Source: Dryas octopetala (lineage: Eukaryota > Streptophyta > Magnoliopsida > Rosales > Rosaceae). From it: a stretch of 64,000 nt of DNA. Under the pieces are notes generated by a model, which saw only the letters and a program-made list of their open reading frames with translations, was not told the origin of the DNA and searched no databases. The DNA is taken from contig OY992834.1 in NCBI GenBank assembly GCA_963921425.1, positions 6,448,001 to 6,512,000 of the forward strand, written 5' to 3'. The position numbers were made by a program, and so were the translations under genes. Positions 47,520 through 59,600 of the stretch are shown in pieces (positions within the stretch are counted from its first letter, which is position 1; each line of letters opens with the position of its first letter).

Positions 47520-50500
47520 ATGTCGAGCTCTTCGCCAACATGTCAGCCTCGGACATTCGGATTGCCCTGGCCCGATCTCAACGACGGCTTGCTCTACAAC
47601 GACGTCGTACGAGCCTCCGATTCCGGTCCTCTTTCTCTCTCCCTCTTCTCTTTTCTTTTCTTCATTTTCTCAGCAGCCAAACAGAGTTTCGATATAACTT
47701 TTCCGTCGTTTTATTTCTCCGATTTTGACTCCCGAGTGTTGGTGTAAATTACAGAACTGACACTGATACAGTTCTACTCAAGCAAATATAAGAACTCAGC
47801 TCCATTACAAGGGTAATCACTCTATGCACAATTCTACTGAATTTCTCTTCTGTCTTTTGCATTATATCCTCTGTTGATTGCTCAGAAAATGAATTCAAAT
47901 TGAATTTCGTTTTCTAAGCAACCAAACAGATGCTTATTTTGGAGAACCAATAAAAAAATAATACTGATTGTTGAGCAGTTGGTTGCAGAGAATTCGGAAC
48001 GGACAGGTTCGTGTATTGAAAATCGCGGAAAAGTTTGTTTATAAGAAATGAAAACATGTGCTTAGGAAATTCTCAGCATTGTTTGTTGGTCTACAGATAA
48101 CAGTTGATGGCAAAGTTGTTAGAGATCCCAATACGATCCTCAGGTGCTCTTTGTTTGATAGATACTACGTGCCTCTATGCTATTGTCTGCTCTTATGCGT
48201 ATAGAAGATTCTTATGTTGTTGTTTTTAATGTACTAATTAGGGTTGGTTCGAAGTTGGTCTATCATAGGCTTCCGTGGAGAGAGCCCGATGCACCATACT
48301 TGCTCGAGGTTCTATACGAGGATGATGATATGGTAAATGTCTCAAGTGGTTACTGATCATTTCTATGTTTTCAGACATATCATTTATCTTCTTTGCTGTG
48401 TCTATATTTGCTTCTTTGCCATCAAGATCAGTGATGTTAAACACTTGGACTTAAGTAAATTCATGGTTTTAATATTGTGGTAAATAACTCATGTGATATT
48501 ATTTACTAATTGAAATTGTGGAATTTCTGCACCATAAAACATTTACATGCTCGTTATCATTGTTAATTTATTGGTATTATTATCTGCATAAGTTCATGCA
48601 AATGTATGTTTTCATTATACTGAATGCATCAAATCCTCAATATTAATGCAATACGATGAAATTCAGGCCACCTTGGCATTGGCATGGGTGGTAAAGGAAT
48701 GGGGTGGGTTGGGGTGAGGTAGGTCTTCGGTTCAATTTTATCCAAGAATAAAAGCTCTATAATCAATCTCAGTTTGATTCTTAAAAATTAATCGTCGACC
48801 TTATTTAAGCCAAAAAGTTCTATGATCACCTTGGATAAGGATTTTTTTGCCCCCTACCCTCCCCCCAACACCTCAAGATCCAAAATAAAGAACATAAGAT
48901 TATTTTTTTTTTTGTTTTCTTTGGTTTTTTGGAGAACATCTCTTTTCAAACTATGAACTAGCAACCAAATAAAGCATTGGAATTACCTATGGTTTCTCTG
49001 TGGTAGAATGTGTTCAATATTGTTTGTCTTCATCCATTTTGATGGTGACTCTGCTTGATTTGAAGTTGTAATCATGTATTCAGATTGCTCTAAATAAGCC
49101 TTCTGGGCTGCAAGTTTTACCTGGAGGTCTTTTCCAGCAACGGACAGTTCTAGAACAGCTTGTGCGGTGGGCAACCCAGCAGACCTCTCCCTTAGCATGC
49201 AAAGAACCACATCCTGTTCCTGTTCATCGCCTAGGAAGGGGCACTTCAGGTAGCCTGGATTTCAATGCTGAATAAAATGATGTGATCCCTTTTTTTCTCC
49301 TTTTTCTTTTTCAGTCACTATGGCTTAGTTTTCTTAGACATGGCTGTTGGGATTCACGTGGCAATTTGGTTCAGCACATTGACAAGAAAATAAATAAAAA
49401 TGAGAAAATCGAAACACACAAAACAACACAAGTATTTAAGTGGTTCCCTCAAACTTGAGGTACGTCCACGGGGAGTGATCCGATCTTTCTTTACTATTGA
49501 GAAATAGTGAGAACAATAGTACAAGCTTGAAGCACTCGTGTTTAATAACCCAAACCCAAACCTGAGCCCGTAAACCCTTGTACACCCCTCTCAACTCACT
49601 CTCTCAAAACCCAGTAAAGATAACAATTCTCTCTAGCTTAACACTTGCAGAAGAGAGAACAATTAGGATGCCTCAATGCATTGGTCTGATGCTGGCCAAT
49701 GTCTCAGCTATTCCTTTTACGGCCATGTACTTGGTCAGCAAACTGCATGTTACTTCTTTATATTCAAAGAAGTCTGCACCAACCTAGCTATTTTCAACCA
49801 TTGCTGCACCACTCTATGTCATAGCCCTCCTTATTCTTAGGTAAGTTTTTCCTACACCAACATTGAATTATATGAAGCAAGCAAGTAAAAGACTTATTTA
49901 CTTTCTACAAAGGCTATTAAAATGAGCCACATACTGTGTCACCAACCAAGGCTGTGGACATGAGATCATCTGAATGCATATTCTATCTAACCATTTGAAT
50001 CAAGCTCACAACCCATGTACAAATCTGTTCATTCTTATGGTTACTTAGAAAAATGGTTCTACTAACTCATATTTTTCTGTTTGACTGGTTTGATATGGTC
50101 TAGGAATATTGCTATGTGCAAAGACGAAACATGCCAAAACTCAACTTGCAGCATATTTTGCTGATGGGACATCTCATATTGGAAATGACAGGTTAGAGAA
50201 ATGGCCTGTTCCATCTCATATTGGAGATGACAGGTTGGAGATGAAAGCTCCTTCCATTTTTCTGTATGTAAACTTAAGATGTTTTCCGTCCGACTATAAT
50301 TTTTATTATTTTGTCAATGAGATCTATAATATCCAAAAATGCAGAAATACCAACATGGAGTTGCGTGCAATGAGGAAAATCTCAAAGATATATCGGGCAC
50401 TAGTAACTGGGATACTTAGTGAGGATAAGGTAACATCCATGTTCAGTACTTCTGAAATGTGTGCTACTCTGACTACCATCAGTTTGTGCATGTATAAGGT

Positions 50501-53046
50501 CGATATCTCAAAGAACCATTTATTTATATACACCGTTTCCATACCTTCTTTGACCTTGAAATTTCTCTACATGGGTTTTAGGGCAAAGTCTTCAGGTAGG
50601 ACTCAACTGGAAAGCATGGCAGATGAAATTGGAAATAAAATCATCTCAAACACTAGAATTACATTATAAGACTTTGAACCTTCTCTCAAGACAGTTTCAT
50701 TTCCTCGTTGATGAACAGAGAACCTTACTTTCAAGGCAGTACAATGGAAACCTATTTTTAATTATTATTTTTTTAAAAAGCACTGTTATAAGCCATATTG
50801 CTAATATGCATGCATAAAGCAACATTAAAAAGACTTGTCCACTCTATTATTAATCACTGCATTAAATTGTTTCCACCTTTAACTGAGTTAAATTATTTCT
50901 TCCATGCAACCAAAGTTTGTTCTGGCCTCCCTTTTTCCTGCTGTTGGTGGCATCTTCAACTTAAACCTATGTCTTCTTGCTCTCCTACCTTTCTAGACCT
51001 TCTTTATGGACCTCATATCTTGTCCTAATTGGTGAAGAGAATAACTTGTAAAATGTATTTGTTAAATTCTTTTTTCGAAGTTCTTATATTCCTGTCTTGC
51101 CAGTTGCTACCGATCAATCTTAATATCCTCTAGTTATATGAATATTTTTTGCAATTTGACTTCTAGTCCATATAGATTCTGGTCCCAGTTTGGCCTATTT
51201 AGTCTCAATTCAAAATGATGGTTTCTTGAGACCCACTGTTTTCCTTGTTATGATATTGTCTTCTTAAAGAATATTTACTGTATTTGCAAAATGGATTGCA
51301 TGATTTGAAAATTACTATAGGTGATTGTCCAGCAGCCAATTGGTGTGGTGCGATATCCTGGTGTGGCTAAAGGGTTGTATGTTGCTTCTCCTACAGGTTT
51401 ATTTACGTCTCTCCCTGTTATCCTGCACCAGTGCTTCATATTTTATCATCTCATCTTAGGGAAACGTCTGATTTTTATCAATCTATACCATCATGCTTAT
51501 CCCTTTATTTTATTTTATTTTTTATTTTATCCCGTTTTGTTTTTTTTGTTTTTTACTTTACCAGGAAAACCAGCTCTGAGCACAGTTGAAGTTCTTGAGA
51601 GAGACATACATAAAAACCACACTCTGGTCCAGGTAACCCACCAGTTTAAGCTTCTGAATTTATGTATATGCTTTTGTTATATCTAATCTGCTTGATAACT
51701 AATGTTTGCAACATCAATCTCGATTTTCTATTTATTCGTCCATTAGAACCAAAAAGAATTTAATTAATTGGAAGTAACTTACTTTAGTGTTTGGATATGT
51801 TTAACAGGTTGAGATTCAGTCAGGAAGGCCACACCAGATTCGCATCCATCTTTCTTTCATAGGACATCCTTTGTTAGGTAAACTTTTTAATGAACCTGAT
51901 CATAGGCCAAGTGGCCCTATATGCATTGTTAGTCAATTTCCTTACAGTTCAAGCTTGTAGGGTCCAGTAGAGTTTCTGGTTTTAGGAGGTCCTGGGTTGC
52001 ACCTAGATATCTATTGTAGGCTTTGTAGCTGTCAATTTTTGGTAACTAGTGCTCAAGGTGTCACATCTTAAGATTTGATTTAATCTGTATTTTTACTTGT
52101 CTAGTTAAATGCTTAACAAGATACTTCGTGAAATCTATACTTTTGTTTCAAAGTGGTAAAGAGTTTGAGACTCACTTATTGCCTTTTAACCTTTTAACAG
52201 GAGATCCTCTTTATGTTGGTGGTGGACAACCAAAGTGCTTAGATTCTGACTTTGAAGATGAAAGTTTTGCAGATGATGGGTATGGATTTATTGTACTTAA
52301 TAAAGTTGCTTTTTCCTGCGTTTTCTTCTCCATTGTTTCTTTCCTGAGTAGTTGTTTGATTTGGAAATAACCAGAAAATGGTTAATACTTTGGTAGACAA
52401 ATAGCAATACCTAGAAAACAAATATTTTAGTAATTACCCAGTTCTGAGATTGTGGTCTCCATAAAATAGCTGAATATCAATATTCCAGGGCATCATTTGA
52501 TCAACAGTTCACACCACGGATATTGATGTAGTAATTTTGCAAGTTTGATATAAGTTCCATTTTTTTGCATTGCATGCAGAGGGTTTCTGAGGCCTTCAAA
52601 GCCTGTTCCTGGAGATTGTGGCTACAATTTGCATGCTCATCAAGTGATTCTCTCTCACCCATCATCCAAAGAGGTAAATGTGGAATAACAATTGGTACTT
52701 CTTGATTCAAGGTTGCATCTTGTAATCCATAGTTTGATGGCATGTTAAATATTTGTCATTCATTTGATCATAAACACAAGCATTACCCTGTAAAATTAAG
52801 TGCCGAAGGTATGCTAAGTAGTTTTGGGAAAGGTTACAAATGGCTGTTGTTACTGTTTAGCCTTTTTTAAGTGTATACCATTTCTTTAAGATGAGAAGTA
52901 TCCAGAAAATAATAAAATAAGGAAGCTTTCTGGATTACATATTTCATCACGAGGGACTTCTCATGTTATTGCAGGTAATCAAAATTACAGCACCTCTCCC
53001 ACCTATTCTCCGGACTCGTGAGAAGCAGGAGCATGATGCAGATTAA
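47520..53046 (+). CDS. PUS5: RNA pseudouridine synthase 5-like (RluA family)
   Basis: Fourteen exons (47520-47625, 47755-47812, 47979-48006, 48097-48143, 48242-48332, 49084-49249, 50104-50191, 50345-50429, 51321-51396, 51565-51632, 51808-51877, 52201-52279, 52580-52673, 52975-53046) close in phase to 375 aa. An N-terminal S4-like part (LQRIRNGQITVDGKVV, then the HRLPWREP stretch) precedes the RluA core: LNKPSGLQVLPGG, VHRLGRGTSGILLCAK, SKIYRALVTG, SGRPHQIRIHL and GHPLLGDPLYVGGG. These enzymes turn uridine into pseudouridine in RNA. The usual catalytic Asp of the HRLDxxTSG motif is Gly here (residue 161). Intron 6 holds an LTR-like insertion, and a 42-bp duplication creates a second in-frame donor at 50233 (14 extra residues). 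No upstream in-frame ATG exists, which supports the start. Confidence 0.92.
49345..49862. mobile_element. LTR-like insertion in intron 6 of the pseudouridine synthase gene
   Basis: A 518-bp stretch bounded by TGTTGG and CCAACA contains GTGGTTCCCTC…TACGTCCACGGGG and CTTTACTATTGAGAAATAGTG, typical of a widespread plant LTR/TRIM group. No 5-bp target duplication is seen (flanks ATGGC and TTGAA). It may be an old solo LTR or a rearranged copy; the limits rest on the short inverted ends only. Confidence 0.55.
50172..50255 (+). repeat. 42-bp tandem duplication spanning the exon 7 donor
   Basis: TCTCATATTGG(A/G) starts at 50172 and again at 50214. Both copies carry GATGACAG/GTT-like or AATGACAG/GTT-like donors (cut after 50191 or 50233). 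The copies diverge after about 27 bp. Confidence 0.85.
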
Positions 53047-53680
53047 AGGATCATTCAATGGGTTGCCTTAAAGTTCCGTCCGAGAAAGGCTAATATTTCA
53101 AATGCTCAAGCAAAAGACATGAATCATGAACGTGCTGTGCGATCAAAGACAAAAATATATTCCCATGCATCTGCCTAGAGTTTTAACTTAACTATGCCAA
53201 AACAAATGGTGAAAGATTTCTTAGCAAAGAGAAAAAAATTGAATTTTGGACAGCCTAAAAAAGAAAAAAAATTGAATTTTTGATGGCCTAAAATTGAGTT
53301 CTACACCAACTAAGCCAGAACTCGATCCCTCCAACCCATAAGTGAAACTCATGAGAACGAAACATCATCACATGCATAGAACCCATAGCATTTATGCGGT
53401 CTAAGGACGATGGCAAAGATGTGTCAGGTTAGAGAGCTCATAAACTGATATAATCCCTCCCAACTTTCGCAGTTTATTTTTGTATTTAAATAAAATACAA
53501 CAAATACAAAGCTGCTGCTGCAATATTACAAGCACCTACCAAAAAGACAGACTTGAAACCGCCCGTCCACTACCCTACCATGTCACTGAATAACACAAAA
53601 ACTATAATACAGGTCGCAGCAAATAAAGGAATTTGCTGCTGAGGGCCTTCACCGCTTCTCAAGGCCCTCTGTCACATCTA
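53047..53680. other. Convergent 3' regions of the pseudouridine synthase and PWR genes
   Basis: A 634-bp gap between two facing stop codons. It should hold both 3' UTRs; overlap of the transcripts is possible. A direct repeat with GAAAAAAATTGAATTTT near 53230 and 53265 is visible. Nothing else is recognised. Confidence 0.5.
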
Positions 53681-56600
53681 CTACCTGCCTATGTCACCCT
53701 TACCTCTCCACGACTCCTCTTCTCTGATGATGTTCCCCGTCTGCCCCCCATACTGTTCCGTTTTCGCATAGTGCATTCTAATGGCAGCCACAGGATCTGA
53801 AACACCCGTACATGGTCCCCCTACTAGAATCCCTCCCCTCCCTACCACATTCATTCCAACAATCCCCCTTCCTCCCGGCTGCTGTAAACTTGAAATTGCT
53901 TCAAACCCATTTCGTCTGGGAATATCAAATACGTCTTGCCGCTGCTGCTGCTTCACATCTACAGTAAATGGCTGCACTTTAGCACCACCATCGCGACTCC
54001 TACTAAACACCTGATAATCAACAACTCCATTGCTGCTACTCATTTCCCTTGCAGGAAAAGCAGATACGCCATTCATATTCCGATCATTGTTCTTGACAAC
54101 CGCCTGCAATGGTTGCTGTTCCAATTTGGGAGAGGATGTAGGAAAATTACTAAATGCTGCAGGGTACTTGGCCAGCAAGATAGCTGAATCAGGAAAAGAA
54201 GGGTACCCATTCTGTACTTTATTCCCTTCCCAAATGCCATAATTCCTCCTGGAAACATTCTCAAGGCCCAGATAATTACCACAATCAAAGTTCAGGAGGG
54301 CAGAATTTCCATCTGAACTGTGATGTCCAGTGAATTTTAGGTTAGATGACTTGTTGCTGAGCTTATGGCTATGGACCCCTTTTTCTTCATTCCCATGGAT
54401 GCTGGAATTTGGCTTGGACAGTGATGACGGATTGCTGAGTATTTTACCAAACAGTTTCACATCACCATTCCTGCTTGGTTTATCCGAGTCTGACGAACTC
54501 CATGAATGGGCTTTTGGAGTACCAATTGGCAGTTCCATCTTTCGGGGCATAGGTGGAAAATCAACCTGCGAACATTGAGGTTTATGGTTCAAAAATTGAA
54601 CAAAGCTATCTTTTGTCATATGCCCATTGATATTCCTATCTGGCTTCAAAAGGTTTTGAACTTCAGAAAAATTACCGCAACCGATATCCACATTAGTCTC
54701 TTTCTTGGTTGTCATTTGCAATGGATAGCCCCTGAGAACCTGGGAGGGTTCAACATTTGTTAATATTGGAAGACTCGATAAGTGCTTGTGACACCCATCT
54801 CTACCAACAGATTCAGTAAACTGCTTATCTCTACCGTCCTGAAAATCCAGCGTTGATGACAGCCTATCTTGGCTAAGGGCTTTTTCACATTCAACCACAG
54901 CAGAATCTTGTGGCACAGAATTTGCAGTAACAAGAGGATTTGCATGTGGCAATGAGATGACCGAAGGATTTTGCATAGAATTCAACTCGACAGAAACTTG
55001 ATGCAGGCATTCATGGTTAAGACCAACACCTGAACAAGAACCGTCAGTAGCCAGGTCAGAAGCATTGCCGCTTGAATCCGAATCATGTACTGAAACTCGT
55101 AAACTACATCCACTTGTATCTGTATTGCTTCTTTCATCTTGTCCTCCCAATTTATTTCCAAATCCATCAGAAGAAACTGCATACACCAATTTTTCCCCAA
55201 CCACACATTCAGCATTGGGTGGGCAAGAGTTGATTCCCTCACCAACAGGTAGTAGTGATTCTGCAACCAAATTTCCCTTTTCAGAAACATTATCTCTCAC
55301 AGAATCTGCATCAGCAGAGAATGCTAGACTTTTCTGGGCATCTTTTACGGAATCTGCATCAGCAGAAAATACTTGACTTTTCTGGGAAGGCACCGACTCA
55401 GACTGTTTATCAACACCATTAATGATATTGGTGTGGCCATCAAAAACTAGCTCAGGCCTATCCTCCATCTGGAGTGCATCAGAAGCCAGAGATTTGAGAG
55501 CATCAGCATCTCTATGAGCTACTTGTCCCATCACATTGTTTTCCTCTGATCTGAATGTACCAGTTTGTAAGTTCATGGTCTCTTCAGAATCAGATTCATC
55601 ATGATTCATGTTTATAACAGACAAAGGTAAGTCTTCGTCCATTTTACAGCCCGACTTATCACTGGAAATACCCGAACCAGTTTCCACAACACAGGCATCT
55701 TCAGTATCACTCCCACCTCCATTAGCATCATCCCCAACAGATGTTCTTCCATTTCCAGGCCCAGGATGAACCAAATCAAGCCCAAGGCATTTCCGAGCCT
55801 TGCTATAGAAAACCTTGCATTGATTCTGGGACCTTGTTCTAACACATCGTGAGATCATAGCAAAATCCTTACCGTAGGATGACACTGCCTGTATAAAGCT
55901 AGACTTCTCCTCGTCTGTCCAGTCAGACGGATCCATTTCTCCACAACTGTCGTCTGAGCAAGTCTCATCATCAATACTCTGCATCACATCAGGCGTCAAA
56001 GGCCGTCTTACCAGTGAATCAACTTTCGGGCGCTTCCATTCCCGGTAACTCTCACCAGGATCAATAGAACTCGTGATGCAAGAACTCACTGCCTCAGATG
56101 ACAGGGAACCACATATACCGGCTAAAACATCAGCCGCAACTGCTTCTCTTTCATTCCCTGTAACATCAAAACTTAAAGGCCTTTCACCAGTGGTATGATC
56201 ACCCCGTGATGTATTAGTGTTGTTGTACCCTCCCAAAATTAACCTCCCAGAATACGTCTGTCGATTTCTTCTACTACAATCAGCATGAGCTGCCATCACA
56301 GAAGCAGCGCCCAGAATATCAAGGGAAGCAACATTCATCTCACGATTCCATCTTTTCCCAGATGTCATCAAGTAGGTATTAGCAGAGGACTTCCCTTGCT
56401 TAGTGATATCAGGCTTCTTCTTTGTTTTCTCAAAACAATCAGATTTGTGATGCTTGTAGTAGAACTGGACACAATCAGCAGTTGTCTTGTGATCAAGAAA
56501 AGAAGAAATTTTTCTGAAATCCTTCCCAAAGGTAGCTAGCTTTTCAATGAAAATTTCTTTTTCTTCTGGTGTCCACGGGTTGACCAAAGCCCTTTCCTTC

Positions 56601-59600
56601 TCAACAGCCCAGGGATCTTCAACTAAGCCATTACTAGAAATAAACCTTGTCACCACCTTCTCCTTCTTGTCCAAAATTAAGGCTGGCATCTTCAATGAGT
56701 TCCGATAAAGCTTGACATGGGAATCTGATAGTAACTTGTTAGTAAAATTAACAATCTCTGTAGTAGGGACCAAGCTCAGATTCCCTGCTGCAAAAACAAA
56801 ATTCAAAATACATGATTAAAAAATGTTTCACCAGAATAATACCACAGAAATGCAGAGGCATTTGTTATCAAAGGATTATACTAACTAATATCACAAAGCA
56901 TTGAATTCAATTATTGATCAGAAATACAATACCACTACTATTAATACAGGGAATAATAAGAACCACAACACCAGAGGTCAGCATGAAGCATAGCTCGTAG
57001 GCAAGCATAGTGCATCAATCATCAAAGGTTAAACAAGCATCAATTACTATCAGACCTTTAACAAGAAAGGCAATCCATTACCAATCAAATATGAAATAAC
57101 ATTTTTCAAAAGAACAAAAACAGTTGCAAATGAGAAACATCATCACATCATTTGGACCGACACCATAAGTTAAAAAGGATAAAAGTAAAAAGCTAGAAAT
57201 GCAAGAATGCACACAACAGGAACTTCAGAATAGAGGCATATCATTACATTATTCACATTGGATATTAAAGATCTATAGTAAAGAGAACCCACATATTTTA
57301 CCAAAAGACCTGTTTCGCCTTTCTTTCCTACTAAATTGATCCACCTCAATGATTGGACAGACTGCACACATAATATTGCATCAACAATCATTATGAGCCT
57401 CAAGAAAATACAAGGATCAAACCTCGCAAGGCGTTTACCCCATCACCCATATGGAACAGAAAATAAATATTCCCATATTCCTATAGAAACCAGCACCCTT
57501 ATCATTTAGATCTCAACCAACCAAAATTCCTCATAAGGTGTTAACCATCAACATATTGGACAGACACCAATTATCCCCATATTCCTATAGAGACCAGCAC
57601 CCATACCATTTAGATCTCAAGTCTCAACCAATCAAAACTCCTCAAAAGTCAACCTAACACTACCTTGCCTCAGATCTCAGCAGTCAAAAGACCACCTATA
57701 ATCTGAAGAAATAAAAAATAAAAATAATAAAAATGAAACAAAAAGGGCATTGGAGGATAATGGAGCCACTTAGTCAACCAACCCACCTTCCCCAAACTTT
57801 TTATATCTCTAGCCTTGTTGAATGATCTCTTGAACCACTGACCTTGTTATAAAGCCCATTTCAAAATCCTATCTCATATACCCAGATTCATAGCATTATG
57901 GTTAGTGATGCCTTTACTCCTTTAAGGCTATTCCTGCCAAGCAAGGTCCAAATACTTGGGCTGAGACCAGGAGCCACCTCTTGGCAATCTATTGCTTAAA
58001 ATATTAAATAAAAAATAAAAAGTAAATAAAAATGTTTTGACCATACTTAAACGGTTAAACCCTAGGCCTATATTTCTACCTATTTAAAAGCAAGAAAAAA
58101 TAAAATATCAGTCACCTCAACAACCAAATTGTCTTGAAATATACCATTGGATCATTACAAACTGTTTATGAGACCCTATGAATACGGTAAATCAAATTGA
58201 ACCAGAACATAGAACTTTGATCAACTAAAACCCTTTGTGTGCTTATAGGCATTAAAATGATAATCCTTTTTCATGTATCAAGAAATCTGGGGAAAAAAAC
58301 AGAAAATAAAAGTAAAGCTAGCCATCTATTTTCTGGGGATAAATCCACACAACGAAATTAGCATGAAACAACTTTGGTAAGCATATCTGATAACTCGAAT
58401 GTGTGACATATCAATATATTCCATTAACAGAAGAAGTTTTCAAGTTCGTACTACACTGAACACAATTGTCAGTAAACAGACTTAAACACAGCAAAACCCC
58501 ACAAATGCAGTGCCTTAAAGTTCAAATAATAACAAATTATACGATATCCTAAAAAAACAAGACAGAAATAATTGAGCAAAGAAACTTTCATTCCAATATG
58601 CTGCCGGGGGGAAAAATGATGGGTCTTCAATGGAGTTCAATTAAAAAAGGTGAAAGTAGAAAATTAACCTAAAGTTATTAAGGAATTCGTAATAACAGAA
58701 TACTCTAAATCACAAAAAAGAAATAGTCTAGTCCCCTTTTTACAAGAAAAAATAATTTAAAAAGTAAAAAAGCCAGATAGGAGGCATCAGTAGAAAAGCT
58801 TTCTTACCAGGTGTAGAAAAACGAGATCGAATGGAAGAGCGATGCTTCTGATACCCATTATTTATTGTTCGCAAGCTTAATTCGAATTTTTTGTGAGATT
58901 TTGCACGATATTTTCGTATAGAAAGCAACCGCATGTCTTCCTTCCACAAATGTTGAAAAGCTTTAAATTTTAAGGTTACGACTCTCTCCATAAACCTTAT
59001 CTGCCGTTTCCTCATTGTGAACTTCTCTTTAATCAATGGATCATTCTTCCACAATGAGGAGATATTAACTCCAGATATATCAACCTTACAATGCTCTCTT
59101 GGCAACAACTTATTAAATACATCGGATGCTCTATTTGCAGATTCTTTATTGGAAGAAAATATAGAATCGCATAACATATCTACTACACCAGTACAAAGAC
59201 CCAAACCACCAGAAACAGGTGCAACTATCTCGCCATCTAAAAGCATGCTACCATTTCCACAAGCAGACAGGTCGGTCGTTTCCTCATTTTTACCAGGCAC
59301 CAAGCAATTTGCTTCCCCTTTGGTTGTTTGAATTGGATCCAGATCCCCAACACAGTCACTGTGATTCACCATATCAGATGAAGATACGACCTTCGCCAAA
59401 GGTAGTGGCTCAACAAATTTCGATGTCACTGTTCCAGGACTATCAATATCCTCATCCTTAACAATACCGCAGTATTCTCCCTGGTCACTATTACCAAGAG
59501 GCATCTTCTTTGCATCTGTGTCACCAGAGGAAAGAATTTGCAATGGAGCAGGTCTAACCCGTTCTTCGCAAGATTTATCATTTTCCTCCACAGGCAACGA

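Noticed and set aside
50109-50669. 186-codon single-exon gene
   Set aside because: It reads through exons 7 and 8 of the pseudouridine synthase gene and the introns after each. The spliced model matches the family.
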